DNA from: Sphingomonas metalli | GTDB lineage: Bacteria; Pseudomonadota; Alphaproteobacteria; Sphingomonadales; Sphingomonadaceae | NCBI RefSeq assembly: GCF_014641735.1 | Contig: NZ_BMIH01000001.1 | Span: 1,130,001-1,194,000, forward strand | Direction of reading: 5' to 3' | DNA length: 64,000 bases | Shown: piece after piece, positions 1 to 8,416 of the stretch | Numbering within the stretch: position 1 is the stretch's first letter | How the letters are laid out: each line of letters starts with the position of its first letter | Position numbers and translations under genes: made by a program | Notes under the pieces: generated by a model | Told to the model about the DNA's origin: nothing | Database searches by the model: none | Seen by the model: the letters and a program-made list of their open reading frames with translations, nothing else

Positions 1-39
1 GCCTGCGCCGGGGCGACGTTTTCGCGAAGGAAGCAGGCC

Positions 40-441
40 CTAGAAGAAGCGCTCGATCACGCTGCGCGCCAGTCGCGCCGGCCGGTGGGTTTCGGCATCG
101 AGGCAGCACCAGCTCGACTTCACCTCGGCCAGCACCTCCTCGCCGCGGCGGATCACCGTCTCGTAAAAGGCGCGCGCGCCCTGCACCTTCTCGAGGATCA
201 CCGTCGCGATCACCTCGTCGTCGAGAAAGGCGGGCTTGCGATAGGTGATCTCGTGGCGCAGCGCGACCCACAGATGCTGGGCCACCGCCTCGGCCGGAGC
301 GAGCTTCTGCCAGTGGCTGATCACGGCCTCTTGGACCCACTTCAGATAACTGGCGTTGTTCACATGGCCCATGAAATCGATGTCATCTGCATCGACGGCG
401 ATGGGAAAGGCGTGCGGTACGGCCGGCATGGTCGATCGCAT
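40..441 (-). CDS. Acyl-CoA thioesterase, hotdog fold (4HBT/YbgC type)
   Basis: Hydrolyses acyl-CoA thioesters, presumably in the cytoplasm. The roughly 130-residue length and the early VDADDIDFMGHVNNASYLKW stretch match the 4-hydroxybenzoyl-CoA thioesterase family, in which the Asp before the MGHVNN loop is catalytic. The remainder (ITYRKPAFLDDEV, GARAFYETVIRRGEEVLAEVKSSW) is the usual hotdog core. Three ATGs are possible (468, 441, 429) and none has a good ribosome site; 441 was taken because it gives the family length. The gene diverges from the oxidase operon with about 60 bp between starts. The substrate cannot be read from the sequence. Confidence 0.8.
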   Translation of the reverse strand: MRSTMPAVPHAFPIAVDADDIDFMGHVNNASYLKWVQEAVISHWQKLAPAEAVAQHLWVALRHEITYRKPAFLDDEVIATVILEKVQGARAFYETVIRRGEEVLAEVKSSWCCLDAETHRPARLARSVIERFF

Positions 442-501
442 AGCATGAAAGGGGGTCTGTGCTAACATCAATGTCAGCGAAGTGCCGCTCGCGCGTGCCG
501 G

Positions 502-1485
502 GTGCATAGGATCGGCCGCGCGCGTTGCGCGGTCATCGGCGCGATCCTGCTGGCCGGCTGCAACCGGCACCAGTCCGCGCTCGCCCCCTTCGGCGTCGAG
601 GCGGACCAGGTCCGCACTCTCACCATCGTCCTGCTGATCGGCGCAGTCATCATCGCTGGCGGCGTCGCGCTGCTGATGCAGCATGCGATCCGCACGCCGG
701 GCGGTCGGCTGACTCTGCCGCAGGGCATGCGGCTGGTGCTGTGGCTCGGCGCGATCGGCCCGACGATCCTGCTCTTCACCCTGCTCGCCGCGTCGCTGCC
801 GCTGATGCGCCCCGCCCCGGTCGGCGCGGCCGACCTGCGCATCGGGGTGGAGGGCGAGCAATTCTGGTGGCGCGTTACCTACCGCCCGCCCGGCCAGCCG
901 CCGGTGGTCACCGCCAACGAGATCCGCGTGCCGGTCGGCCGCACCGTCGAGTTCAAGCTGTCGGGCGGCGACATCGTCCACAGCTTCTGGATCCCCGGCC
1001 TCGCGGGCAAGATGGACATGATCCCCGGCCGCACCAACACGCTGGTCGCCCGGCCCGAAAAGCCGGGGCGCTATCGCGGCGTCTGCACCGAGTTCTGCGG
1101 GCTGAGCCATGCGCTGATGGCGTTCGACGTGGTCGCGATGGAGCCGGCCGCCTTCGACGCCTGGCTCGCCGGCCAGCGCCGCCCCGCGCCTGCGCCCGCC
1201 ACCGGGCCGGCCAGGCGCGGCGCGCAGCTGTTCGCCGCCAATGGCTGCACCGGTTGCCATGCGATCGCCGGCACCGATGCCGCCAGCATGATCGGGCCCG
1301 ATCTCAGCCATATCGGCAGCCGCACCGCGATCGGCGCCGGCACGCTGCCGATGACCCGCGCGGCGCTCACCCGCTTCATCCGCAACGCGCCCGGCGTGAA
1401 GCCCGGGGTGCGGATGCCCGCCTATACCCATCTGTCCGACGCCGACGCGCAGGCGATCGCCGCCTATCTGGAAGGCCTGAAATGA
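502..1485 (+). CDS. ctaC: Cytochrome c oxidase subunit II fused to cytochrome c
   Basis: Receives electrons from cytochrome c through CuA and passes them to subunit I. The GTG start gives a lipoprotein-like signal with lipobox LAGC at residues 17-20, so the mature protein is probably membrane-anchored. Two membrane segments follow (about 40-60 and 80-100). The CuA site is complete: His160 (DIVHSFW), Cys195, Cys199, His203 and Met206 in CTEFCGLSHALM. A C-terminal cytochrome c domain has CTGCH at 249-253 and a Met ligand in VRMPAY, which makes this a caa3-type subunit II. The stop overlaps the start of the next gene (AATGA). Confidence 0.95.
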   Translation: MHRIGRARCAVIGAILLAGCNRHQSALAPFGVEADQVRTLTIVLLIGAVIIAGGVALLMQHAIRTPGGRLTLPQGMRLVLWLGAIGPTILLFTLLAASLPLMRPAPVGAADLRIGVEGEQFWWRVTYRPPGQPPVVTANEIRVPVGRTVEFKLSGGDIVHSFWIPGLAGKMDMIPGRTNTLVARPEKPGRYRGVCTEFCGLSHALMAFDVVAMEPAAFDAWLAGQRRPAPAPATGPARRGAQLFAANGCTGCHAIAGTDAASMIGPDLSHIGSRTAIGAGTLPMTRAALTRFIRNAPGVKPGVRMPAYTHLSDADAQAIAAYLEGLK

Positions 1486-4043
1486 TCCCGCCCGCCGCCC
1501 TGCCCGCCGGTCCCGCGGCCGAGGATCGCACCGACCAGAACGATCCCGCCGTCCGCGCCGCGCAGGAGGACCGGCTGCGCGCGGTGTGGCAGCCGCCCTC
1601 GGGGCTGTTCCTGCGCTGGACCGATGTGAACAACAACCGGGTCGGCGTGTGGTACACGCTGACCGCCTTCGGCTTCGTGCTGTTCGCGGGCGTGCTGGCG
1701 CTCATCATGCGCACCCAGCTGGCGGTGCCGGAGAACGACCTCGTCTCCGCCAACAGCTTCAACCAGCTGTTCACGCTCCACGGCTCGATGATGATGTTCC
1801 TCTTCGCCGTGCCGATGTTCGAGGCGGTGTCGATCATCCTCCTGCCGCAGCTGCTCGGCGCGCGCGACCTGCCCTTTCCGCGCCTGTCGGCCTTCGGCTA
1901 CTGGTCGTTCCTGATCGGCGGGGTGTTCGTTTCCGGCTCGATCTTCTTCGACGCCGCGCCCGATGGCGGCTGGTTCATGTACCCGCCGCTGACCACCCGC
2001 ACCGACCTGTCGGGGCTGGGCGCGGACATTTGGATGCTCGGCCTGTCCTTCATCGAGGTGTCGTCGGTCGCCGCCGCGGTCGAGCTGATCGTCGGCGTGC
2101 TCAAATGCCGCCCGCCGGGGATGCGGCTCAACCTGATGCCGCTCTATGCCTGGTACATATTGGTCGTGGCGGTGATGATCCTCTTCGCCTTCCCGCCGCT
2201 GATCGCGGGCGACCTGTTGTTCGAGATGGAGCGGCTGCTCGGCTGGCCCTTCTTCGACGCGGCCAAGGGCGGCGATCCGCTCCTCTGGCAGCACCTGTTC
2301 TGGATCTTCGGCCACCCGGAAGTCTATATCGTCTTCCTGCCCTCGATCGCGCTGTTCGCGATGCTGATCCCCACCTTCGCGCAGCGCCACCTGCTCGGCT
2401 ATCCGTGGATCGTGCTGGCTGCGGTCGGCACCGCCTTCCTGTCGTTCGGCCTGTGGGTCCACCACATGTTCGCGACCGGCCTGCCCAAGATCAGCCTCGC
2501 CTTCTTCTCCGCCGCCTCCGAAGCCGTCGCCATCCCCACCGGCGTGCAGGTCTTCGCCTTCATCGCGACGCTCTGGGCGGGCAAGGTGAAATGGTCGACC
2601 CCGCTTCTCTACGCGGTCGGCAGCCTCGCCATCTTCACCATCGGCGGGCTGACCGGGGTGATGGTCGCGGTCGCGCCGTTCGACTGGCAGGCGCACGACA
2701 CCTATTTCATCGTCGCGCATCTGCATTACGTGCTGATCGGCGGCACGCTGCTGCCGCTGTTCGGCGGTCTCTACTATTACTGGCCGCTCATCACCGGCAA
2801 GCGCCTGTCCGACCGGCTCGGCCGCACCGCCTTCTGGATCCTGTTCACCGGCGCCAACCTCGCCTTCTTCCCGATGCACTTCTCGGGACTGGACGGGATG
2901 CCGCGTCGCGTCTTCACCTATCCGGCGGAGCTCGGCATCGGCGGGCTCAACCTCGCCTCAACGATCGGCGCCTATCTGTTCGCGAGCGGCGTGGCGCTGA
3001 TCTGCTTGGACCTCGCCCGCTCGCCCTGGCGGCAGAAGGCGCCGCGCAACCCGTGGAATGCCGGCACGCTCGAATGGCTCGCCCATCCGGAGGACGAGAA
3101 CTGGGGCATCCGCTCGGTTCCCCTCATCGAATCGCGCTATCCGATCTGGGATCAGCCCGGCTTCGTCGAAAAGGTCGACCAAGGTCGCTTCTTCCTCCCC
3201 GATGCCGAGGAGGGCCGGCGCGAGACGATCATCACCTCGGTGATCGACGCCCGGCCGATCGCGGTCGCGCGGCTCGGCACGCCCAGCGTCGTGCCGATGA
3301 TCACCGCCGTCGCGCTCGGCAGCGTCTTCATCCTCACCACCTATCACCTCTACACCGTCGCGCTGGTCGGCGCGGTGGCGACGCTCGCCTGCGTCCTCTA
3401 CTGGCTGTGGACCGGCACCGCCGAGATCCCCGAAAAGCGCGAGAAGCCGATCGGCCACGGGCTGACGGTGCCGCTCTATCTGTCGGGTCCCTCGGCGCCG
3501 GGCTGGTGGGCGATGTTCATCACCATGCTCGCGGACGCGACCGCCTTTTCGGGCCTCGTCTTCGGCTATTACTTCTTCTGGACCGTTCATCCGGAGTTCC
3601 CGCCCGCGGCCCTGCCCGACCCGGGAGTGCAATGGCCGATGATCGCGCTGGGGCTGACCGCGGTCAGCTGGGCGCTGACGATCGGCGCGCGGGAGGTACA
3701 TGCGCGCGGACAGGTCGCCGCGACCCGGCTGATGCTCGCGCTGGGCATCGCCGCGACGCTCGCCAGCATCCCCGCCGGTCTGGCCGGACCGTGGCTGGCG
3801 GGCATGGACCCGGCCCAGCACTCCTATCCGGCGATCGTCTGGACGCTGGCGATCTGGACGGTCGCCCATGCGGGCGTCGGCGCGATCTGTCAGTCCTACA
3901 CGCTCGCGCGCAGCCTGGCGGGCCGGATGACCCCCGAATATGACGCCGAGATCCGGAACATCTCCGTCTTCCTGCACTTCCTCCTGTTCACCGCCCTCGT
4001 CACCTATGCGACGATCGGCCTGTTTCCGGAGGCATCGGCATGA
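1482..4043 (+). CDS. ctaD: Cytochrome c oxidase subunit I/III fusion
   Basis: Catalytic core of the terminal oxidase, reducing O2 and pumping protons in the inner membrane. The 853 residues comprise subunit I (about 40-570) and, after a linker, subunit III (about 660-853; starts near GLTVPLYLSGPSAPGWW). Metal ligands are all visible: heme a His100 (HGSMMMF) and His415, CuB His278 with cross-link Tyr282 (GHPEVY) and His327/328 (WVHHMF), heme a3 His413 (HLHYVLIGG). The reading frame is continuous through both domains. I/III fusions are known in caa3 oxidases. The ATG overlaps the ctaC stop and the stop overlaps the next ATG. Confidence 0.95.
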   Translation: MIPPAALPAGPAAEDRTDQNDPAVRAAQEDRLRAVWQPPSGLFLRWTDVNNNRVGVWYTLTAFGFVLFAGVLALIMRTQLAVPENDLVSANSFNQLFTLHGSMMMFLFAVPMFEAVSIILLPQLLGARDLPFPRLSAFGYWSFLIGGVFVSGSIFFDAAPDGGWFMYPPLTTRTDLSGLGADIWMLGLSFIEVSSVAAAVELIVGVLKCRPPGMRLNLMPLYAWYILVVAVMILFAFPPLIAGDLLFEMERLLGWPFFDAAKGGDPLLWQHLFWIFGHPEVYIVFLPSIALFAMLIPTFAQRHLLGYPWIVLAAVGTAFLSFGLWVHHMFATGLPKISLAFFSAASEAVAIPTGVQVFAFIATLWAGKVKWSTPLLYAVGSLAIFTIGGLTGVMVAVAPFDWQAHDTYFIVAHLHYVLIGGTLLPLFGGLYYYWPLITGKRLSDRLGRTAFWILFTGANLAFFPMHFSGLDGMPRRVFTYPAELGIGGLNLASTIGAYLFASGVALICLDLARSPWRQKAPRNPWNAGTLEWLAHPEDENWGIRSVPLIESRYPIWDQPGFVEKVDQGRFFLPDAEEGRRETIITSVIDARPIAVARLGTPSVVPMITAVALGSVFILTTYHLYTVALVGAVATLACVLYWLWTGTAEIPEKREKPIGHGLTVPLYLSGPSAPGWWAMFITMLADATAFSGLVFGYYFFWTVHPEFPPAALPDPGVQWPMIALGLTAVSWALTIGAREVHARGQVAATRLMLALGIAATLASIPAGLAGPWLAGMDPAQHSYPAIVWTLAIWTVAHAGVGAICQSYTLARSLAGRMTPEYDAEIRNISVFLHFLLFTALVTYATIGLFPEASA

Positions 4044-4420
4044 AGGAGAGGCTGACCGAGCGCATCCGCTCGCTGCGCGTCTCGCTCTGGACGCTGATCG
4101 TCCCGCCCTCGGTCTGGGCGGCGCATTTCCTCTTCTCCTATCTCTGGGCGGCGCTCAACTGCGCCAAGGTCGGGCAGTTCGCCCGCTTCCCCACGCTGTT
4201 CGCGGTGGGCACGGTGCTGGCGCTGCTCGTCATCCTCGCCGCCGGCGCGATCGCCTATGTCCAGCAGGCGACGCCGGGCGACGAGCCGCCGCACGAGTCG
4301 GGCACCCGCGTCGACCGGCTGCGCTTCATCGCCAAATCGACTCTGCTGCTGGCGGGCCTCAGCTTCGTCGGCGTGATCTTCACCGCGACCCCGGTCGTGT
4401 TCCTGACGGACTGCCGATGA
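4040..4420 (+). CDS. Small membrane protein of the oxidase operon
   Basis: A 126-residue protein with three clear hydrophobic segments: about 15-38 (WTLIVPPSVWAAHFLFSY), 52-72 and 98-120. It has no recognised catalytic motif. It begins at an ATGA overlap with the oxidase I/III gene and ends in an ATGA overlap with ctaG, so it is certainly cotranslated with them. Its position corresponds to where other operons carry a small subunit IV or an oxidase-associated membrane protein, so an accessory or assembly role is an inference from location. I do not recognise the family by sequence. Confidence 0.8.
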   Translation: MKERLTERIRSLRVSLWTLIVPPSVWAAHFLFSYLWAALNCAKVGQFARFPTLFAVGTVLALLVILAAGAIAYVQQATPGDEPPHESGTRVDRLRFIAKSTLLLAGLSFVGVIFTATPVVFLTDCR

Positions 4421-4995
4421 AGCGCCCCGCGCTCCTCGCCGGCCTCGCCCTCTTCCCCGCCGGCTGGGCGGCGGCGGCGATGGGCGGGATGACCGGGCAT
4501 ATGGCCGGGCACATGCTCGCCGTCGCGGTCGCCGCGCCGCTCGTCGCCTGGGGGCTGGAAGGCGGTGCGCTCGACCCCGCCCGCCGCCTGCCCCGGCTCG
4601 CCCGGCCGATGCCCGCGATGCTGGTCGAGCTGGCGGTGGTGTGGGGCTGGCACCTTCCCGCCGCCCGCGCGCTCGCCGATGCCGGCGGCGCGTGGCTGGT
4701 GGTGGAGCAGGCGATGTTCCTCGCCGCCGGCCTCCTCCTGTGGTCCTCGGTCCTCGCCACGGGACCCGACAGGCGCGCGAGCGGGGTGGGCGCGCTGCTC
4801 CTTACCTCGATGCACATGACCCTGCTCGGCGCGCTGATCGGCCTCGCGCCCAGACCGCTCTATGCGCACGGCCATGGCATGGAGGACCAGCAACTGGGCG
4901 GCGTGGTGATGCTGATGGTCGGCGCAGCGAGCTATCTGATCGGCGGCCTCGCGATGCTCGCGACGCTGCTTCGCGACGGGGAGGCGCGCGCATGA
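4417..4995 (+). CDS. ctaG: Cytochrome c oxidase assembly factor, caa3_CtaG type
   Basis: Membrane protein of the caa3_CtaG family, associated with assembly of caa3 oxidases (copper delivery is suggested in the literature). The 192 residues contain several membrane segments and are rich in Met/His near the outer face: MGGMTGHMAGHM (about 22-33), TSMHMTLLGALIGLAPRPLYAHGHGM (about 128-155). WGWHLPAARALAD and the final SYLIGGLAMLATLL segment fit the family. It is not the unrelated Cox11-type CtaG. It overlaps both neighbours by 4 bp. Confidence 0.85.
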   Translation: MKRPALLAGLALFPAGWAAAAMGGMTGHMAGHMLAVAVAAPLVAWGLEGGALDPARRLPRLARPMPAMLVELAVVWGWHLPAARALADAGGAWLVVEQAMFLAAGLLLWSSVLATGPDRRASGVGALLLTSMHMTLLGALIGLAPRPLYAHGHGMEDQQLGGVVMLMVGAASYLIGGLAMLATLLRDGEARA

Positions 4996-6050
4996 CGATC
5001 CGCATCACCTGGAAACGTGCGATCCTGACCCTGTTCGGCCTGTTCGCCGCGGGCATGCTCTATGCCTGGTCGGGACTGTTCAATGTCGCCGCCTCCAGCG
5101 GCCACTGGCCGATCACCGACTGGTTCCTCCACTGGGTCATGCGCAACTCGGTCAAGACGCGCAGCGCCTTCGATTCGCCCAAGGACGCGCGCGCCGATCA
5201 GGACCTGGTCAGCGCCGCCGGCCATTTCGCCGGCGCCTGCGCCGCCTGCCACGGCACGCCCGGCCGCCGCCCCTCGCCGGTGATGCAGGCCGCGACCCCG
5301 CCCGCGCCCGATCTCGCGGTCAACGCGAAACAATGGACCGATCGCCAGCTCTACTGGATCCTCGACCATGGCGTGAAGTTCAGCGGCATGCCCGCCTGGC
5401 CCGCGCGCGACCGGCCCGACGAGATCCGCCGCATGGTCGCCTTCGTCCGCGCGTTGCCGACCATGTCGGTCGCGCGCTATGACGCGCTGGTCGGCGCGGC
5501 GGCGGGCGCGGGCACCACCGGCCCGCGCGGGGTGCAGGACGGCGTGCTGGCGGGCTGCGCCGGCTGCCACGGCGCCGACGGACAGGGTCGCGGCCAGCCC
5601 GACATCCCGATCCTCGGCGGCCAGCGCCCCGCCTATCTGCTCGCCAGCCTGCAGGGCTATGCCACCGGCCGCCGCCACAGCGCGGTGATGGGCAATGCCG
5701 CCGCCGCGCTCCGCCCCGAGGAGATGCGCCGCCTCGCCGCGCACTTCGCGGCGATGCCCGGTCTCGGCAGTACCGCTCCCGCCAATATCCCCGCCGCCCG
5801 CCTGATCGTCGAGCGCGGCCTGCCCGACCGGCAGCTGCCCGCCTGCGCCAGCTGCCACACCTCGTCCAAGCCCTATCCGGTCCTCGCCGGCCAGCGCGCC
5901 AGCTACATCGCCCAGCGCCTGCGCCAGTGGCGGGGGGAGAAGGAGGTGGTCGACGCGCGCAAGGATCAGGCGGTGATGCCCGTCATCGCCCGCCGCATCC
6001 CGGAGGAGATGATCGACCCGCTCGCCCGCTATCTCGCTGGCACGCGCTAG
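4992..6050 (+). CDS. Membrane-anchored triheme cytochrome c
   Basis: Electron carrier facing the periplasm, 352 residues. An uncleaved-looking N-terminal membrane anchor (residues about 9-27) precedes three CXXCH heme sites: CAACH 83-87, CAGCH 189-193 and CASCH 285-289. Met residues that could serve as sixth ligands occur downstream (FSGMPAW, AAMPG, AVMPV). The layout resembles the membrane-bound multiheme subunits of alcohol/aldehyde dehydrogenases, but the 4-bp overlap with ctaG ties it to the oxidase operon. It may therefore be the electron donor to the caa3 oxidase (inference). Last gene of the operon. Confidence 0.85.
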   Translation: MTIRITWKRAILTLFGLFAAGMLYAWSGLFNVAASSGHWPITDWFLHWVMRNSVKTRSAFDSPKDARADQDLVSAAGHFAGACAACHGTPGRRPSPVMQAATPPAPDLAVNAKQWTDRQLYWILDHGVKFSGMPAWPARDRPDEIRRMVAFVRALPTMSVARYDALVGAAAGAGTTGPRGVQDGVLAGCAGCHGADGQGRGQPDIPILGGQRPAYLLASLQGYATGRRHSAVMGNAAAALRPEEMRRLAAHFAAMPGLGSTAPANIPAARLIVERGLPDRQLPACASCHTSSKPYPVLAGQRASYIAQRLRQWRGEKEVVDARKDQAVMPVIARRIPEEMIDPLARYLAGTR

Positions 6051-6096
6051 CGCGGGTCGGTCATCGGCCCTATCTCCCCCCGATGGAGAGAAGGAT

Positions 6097-6555
6097 ATGA
6101 GCGTCGCCTTCCGCCGCGAGAGCGACGAGGAACATCGGGAACCGCGGTTCGAGCTGCCGATCCCGCCCGGCCCCAATCTGGTCACCGCCGCCGGCCCCGC
6201 GCTAATCGCCGCCCGCGTCGCGGAGCTGGAGGCGGCGGTCGACGCTGCGCCGGAGGCGGAGCGCGAGGCGCTCGCCCGCCAGCTGCGCTACTGGCACACC
6301 CGCGCCGCTACCGCAGAGGTCGTGGCGCTGCCGCAGGACCCGGACGAGGTCGGCATCGGCAGCCGCGTCACCTTCCGCCTCGGCGGCACCGAGCGAACCA
6401 TCACCATCACCGGCCATGACGAGGCGGATGCGGAGGCCCGCATCGACTATGCCGCCCCGCTCGCCCGCGCGCTGATCGGCACCGGCCCCGGCGACACTGC
6501 CGACTTCCAGGGCCGCGCCGACGCGATCACCGTCCTTTCCGTGGAGAATCGCTGA
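6097..6555 (+). CDS. GreA/GreB-family transcription factor-like protein
   Basis: A 152-residue protein with a short N-terminal helical part (residues about 30-75, rich in Ala/Glu/Arg) and a C-terminal domain (IGSRVTFRLGGTERTITITG, LIGTGPGDTADFQ) like the FKBP-like C-terminal domain of GreA/GreB and Rnk. Known members bind RNA polymerase near the secondary channel. The helical arm is shorter than in classical Gre factors, so transcript-cleavage activity is uncertain. AGAAGGA lies directly before the ATG. It overlaps the next small gene by one base. Confidence 0.75.
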   Translation: MSVAFRRESDEEHREPRFELPIPPGPNLVTAAGPALIAARVAELEAAVDAAPEAEREALARQLRYWHTRAATAEVVALPQDPDEVGIGSRVTFRLGGTERTITITGHDEADAEARIDYAAPLARALIGTGPGDTADFQGRADAITVLSVENR

Positions 6556-6734
6556 TGGCCGAGAAGTTCGAACGCCACCGCCAGCCCTGGAAGCCCGACG
6601 AGATCCAGAAGCTGCACCAGCTCGCCAGGAAGGGCATGGCGCTCAAGGCGATCGCCAAGGTCCTGACCCGCAGCGAGGAATCGGTGAAGCAGCGGGCCAA
6701 GGAAGACGGCCTGTCGATCGCCAAGCTCCACTAA
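6555..6734 (+). CDS. Small helix-turn-helix-like protein, 59 aa
   Basis: A short basic protein whose sequence (WKPDEIQKLHQLARKGMAL, KAIAKVLTRSEESVKQRAKE) has the spacing of a SANT/Myb- or GcrA-like helix-turn-helix: an early Trp, an acidic helix, a Gly turn and IAKxLxRxxxSVKxRA as the recognition-type helix. The ATG uses the last base of the preceding stop, so it is translationally coupled to the Gre-family gene. Likely DNA-binding, with unknown target. It is too short for default gene-length cut-offs, but reading frame and coupling support it. Confidence 0.7.
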   Translation: MAEKFERHRQPWKPDEIQKLHQLARKGMALKAIAKVLTRSEESVKQRAKEDGLSIAKLH

Positions 6735-6739
6735 AAGAT

Positions 6740-6784
6740 CCTCCCCGCTCCGCGGGGAGGGGGACCATGGCCGAAGGCCATGGT
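6740..6784. repeat. Paired short palindromes (REP-like)
   Basis: Two adjacent dyads: CCTCCCCG...CGGGGAGG (6740-6760) and ACCATGGCC-GAA-GGCCATGGT (6764-6784). They sit just after the small HTH gene and could form its transcription end. The first resembles the paired GGGAGAGGG hairpins between fliR and fliQ (48669-48793). Confidence 0.6.
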
Positions 6785-6883
6785 GGAGAGGCGGCGCCCC
6801 GGGCGTGACGGCCGTTACCGTCATGCCGGGCTCGTCCCGGCATCCAACGCTCCACAAATGCTTCCGCCGGACACCGCAATTCT

Positions 6884-6978
6884 GTCCACCCCGGCGAAGG
6901 CCGGGGTCCAGTTGGGCAACAGGAATTGCAGCTCGCGACACTCCACCCACCTGGACCCCGGCCTTCGCCGGGGTGGAC
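6884..6978. repeat. Inverted-arm repeat, family A copy 1
   Basis: A perfect 28-bp inverted repeat (6884-6911 against 6951-6978) built on CACCCCGGCGAAGGCC / GGCCTTCGCCGGGGTG, with a 39-bp unique middle. The same element recurs at 41168-41258 and 49108-49198. The rest of the 6735-7186 gap holds this element, the palindromes before it and a family B repeat after it; no gene is seen. Confidence 0.85.
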
Positions 6979-7036
6979 GGTAAAGGGAGGCTGCGGCTCG
7001 TCTTATACCGTGGAAAGCATTCAGCTTTGCCAATGT

Positions 7037-7105
7037 CCGTTCGCCCTGAGCCCAGTCGAAGGGCAGCTCTCCACAAGGTGCTTCGACTGCGCGCAGCACG
7101 AACGG
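7037..7105. repeat. Inverted-arm repeat, family B copy 1
   Basis: Arms CCGTTCGCCCTGAGC...TCGAAGG and CTTCGA...GCACGAACGG pair imperfectly around a short centre. Other copies lie at 36803-36872, 44474-44570 and 44706-44802. This is a dispersed intergenic element common in sphingomonads and related bacteria (recollection). Confidence 0.8.
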
Positions 7106-7186
7106 GGTGTCAGAGCTGATCGAAACCAGTCCCAGGTCGGTCGTCCCTGTCCTCTCCACAGGATTTCGCGTACCCCGCCCCGAACC

Positions 7187-8350
7187 ATGACCCACGACGC
7201 GATCATCCTCGGCGCAGGCGCCGCCGGCCTGATGTGCGCGGGCGTCGCGGGGCAGCGCGGCCGGCGCGTGCTGTTGGTCGACCATAATCCGCATCCGGGC
7301 GCGAAGATCGTCATCTCGGGCGGCGGCCGCTGCAACTTCACCAATACTCACACCGCGCCCGACCGCTACATATCCGCCAACCCGCATTTCGCCCGCTCGG
7401 CCCTCGGTCGCTTCACTCCCGCCGACTTCCTCGCCCTGGTCGAGGCCTATGGCATCGCCTGGCACGAGAAGACGCTCGGCCAGCTCTTCTGCGACGGCAG
7501 CGCGCGGCAGATCGTCGCGATGCTGATGGCGGAGTGCGAGAAGGGCGCGGTCGACCTCGCCTTCGGTGCGGGCGGCGAGGTGGAGCATGACGGCACCGCC
7601 TTCACCCTCGCAGTGCCCGGCCGCACCGTCCGCGCGCCCCGCCTCGTCCTCGCCACCGGCGGCCCGTCCATCCCCAAGCTCGGCGCGACCGACTATGCCT
7701 TCCGCCTCGCCCGCCGCTTCGGCCTCAAGCTGGTCGAGCCGCGCCCCGCGCTCGTCCCCTTGACGCTCGGCCCCGACGAGGCGCTGTTCCGCGAACTGTC
7801 GGGCGTCGCGACCGAGGTGATCGCGCACCCGCCCGCCGGCCCCGGCTTCCGCGAGGCGGCGCTCTTCACCCATCGCGGCCTGTCCGGCCCCGCCATCCTT
7901 CAGGCCTCCTCCTACTGGCGGCATGGCGACGCGGTGGCGATCGACTTCGCCCCCGGCCGCGGCGCCGACTGGCTGCTCGCCGCCAAGCGCGCCCAGCCGC
8001 GCGCGACACTGCGCCGCGTCCTCGACCTGCCCGATCGCCTTGCCGAGGCGCTGGCGGCGCGACTCGGCCTGTCGGGCGATCTCGGCAACCTGCCCGACAA
8101 GGCGCTGCGGACGGCGCAGGAGCGGCTGTCCCGCTGGTCCTTCCGCCCCAGCGGCACCGAGGGCCATGCCAAGGCGGAGGTGACGGTCGGCGGCGTCAGC
8201 ACGGCCGAACTGTCCCAGAAGACCTTCGAAGCGCGGAAAGTTCCGGGCCTCCACGTCATCGGCGAGGCGGTCGACGTGACCGGCTGGCTGGGCGGATACA
8301 ATTTCCAGTGGGCCTGGGCGAGCGGTTGGGCTACGGGGCAGGCAATCTGA
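7187..8350 (+). CDS. HI0933/YhiN-family FAD-dependent flavoprotein
   Basis: A 387-residue flavoprotein with the N-terminal dinucleotide motif GAGAAGLMCA (residues 8-17), followed by the family signature GAKIVISGGGRCNFTNT (about 42-58), where the aligned Gly and Arg contact FAD. The C-terminus GEAVDVTGWLGGYNFQWAW is the second FAD signature. The natural substrate is unknown for most members; the related BaiN acts in bile-acid chemistry. The ATG at 7187 was chosen because everything upstream is repeat sequence. Stands alone with its own promoter region presumably in the repeat-rich gap. Confidence 0.88.
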   Translation: MTHDAIILGAGAAGLMCAGVAGQRGRRVLLVDHNPHPGAKIVISGGGRCNFTNTHTAPDRYISANPHFARSALGRFTPADFLALVEAYGIAWHEKTLGQLFCDGSARQIVAMLMAECEKGAVDLAFGAGGEVEHDGTAFTLAVPGRTVRAPRLVLATGGPSIPKLGATDYAFRLARRFGLKLVEPRPALVPLTLGPDEALFRELSGVATEVIAHPPAGPGFREAALFTHRGLSGPAILQASSYWRHGDAVAIDFAPGRGADWLLAAKRAQPRATLRRVLDLPDRLAEALAARLGLSGDLGNLPDKALRTAQERLSRWSFRPSGTEGHAKAEVTVGGVSTAELSQKTFEARKVPGLHVIGEAVDVTGWLGGYNFQWAWASGWATGQAI

Positions 8351-8416
8351 CATAAGCCGCCCGCTCTGCCGCCCCGACTGGCGGCGGGCCCGCGCCGTTC
8401 CCATTTAGGTTTCTCC

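Noticed and set aside
40..1431. A 463-codon minus-strand frame covering the thioesterase and ctaC
   Set aside because: Only the last 133 codons have a recognisable fold; the remainder is the antisense of ctaC, an effect of high GC.
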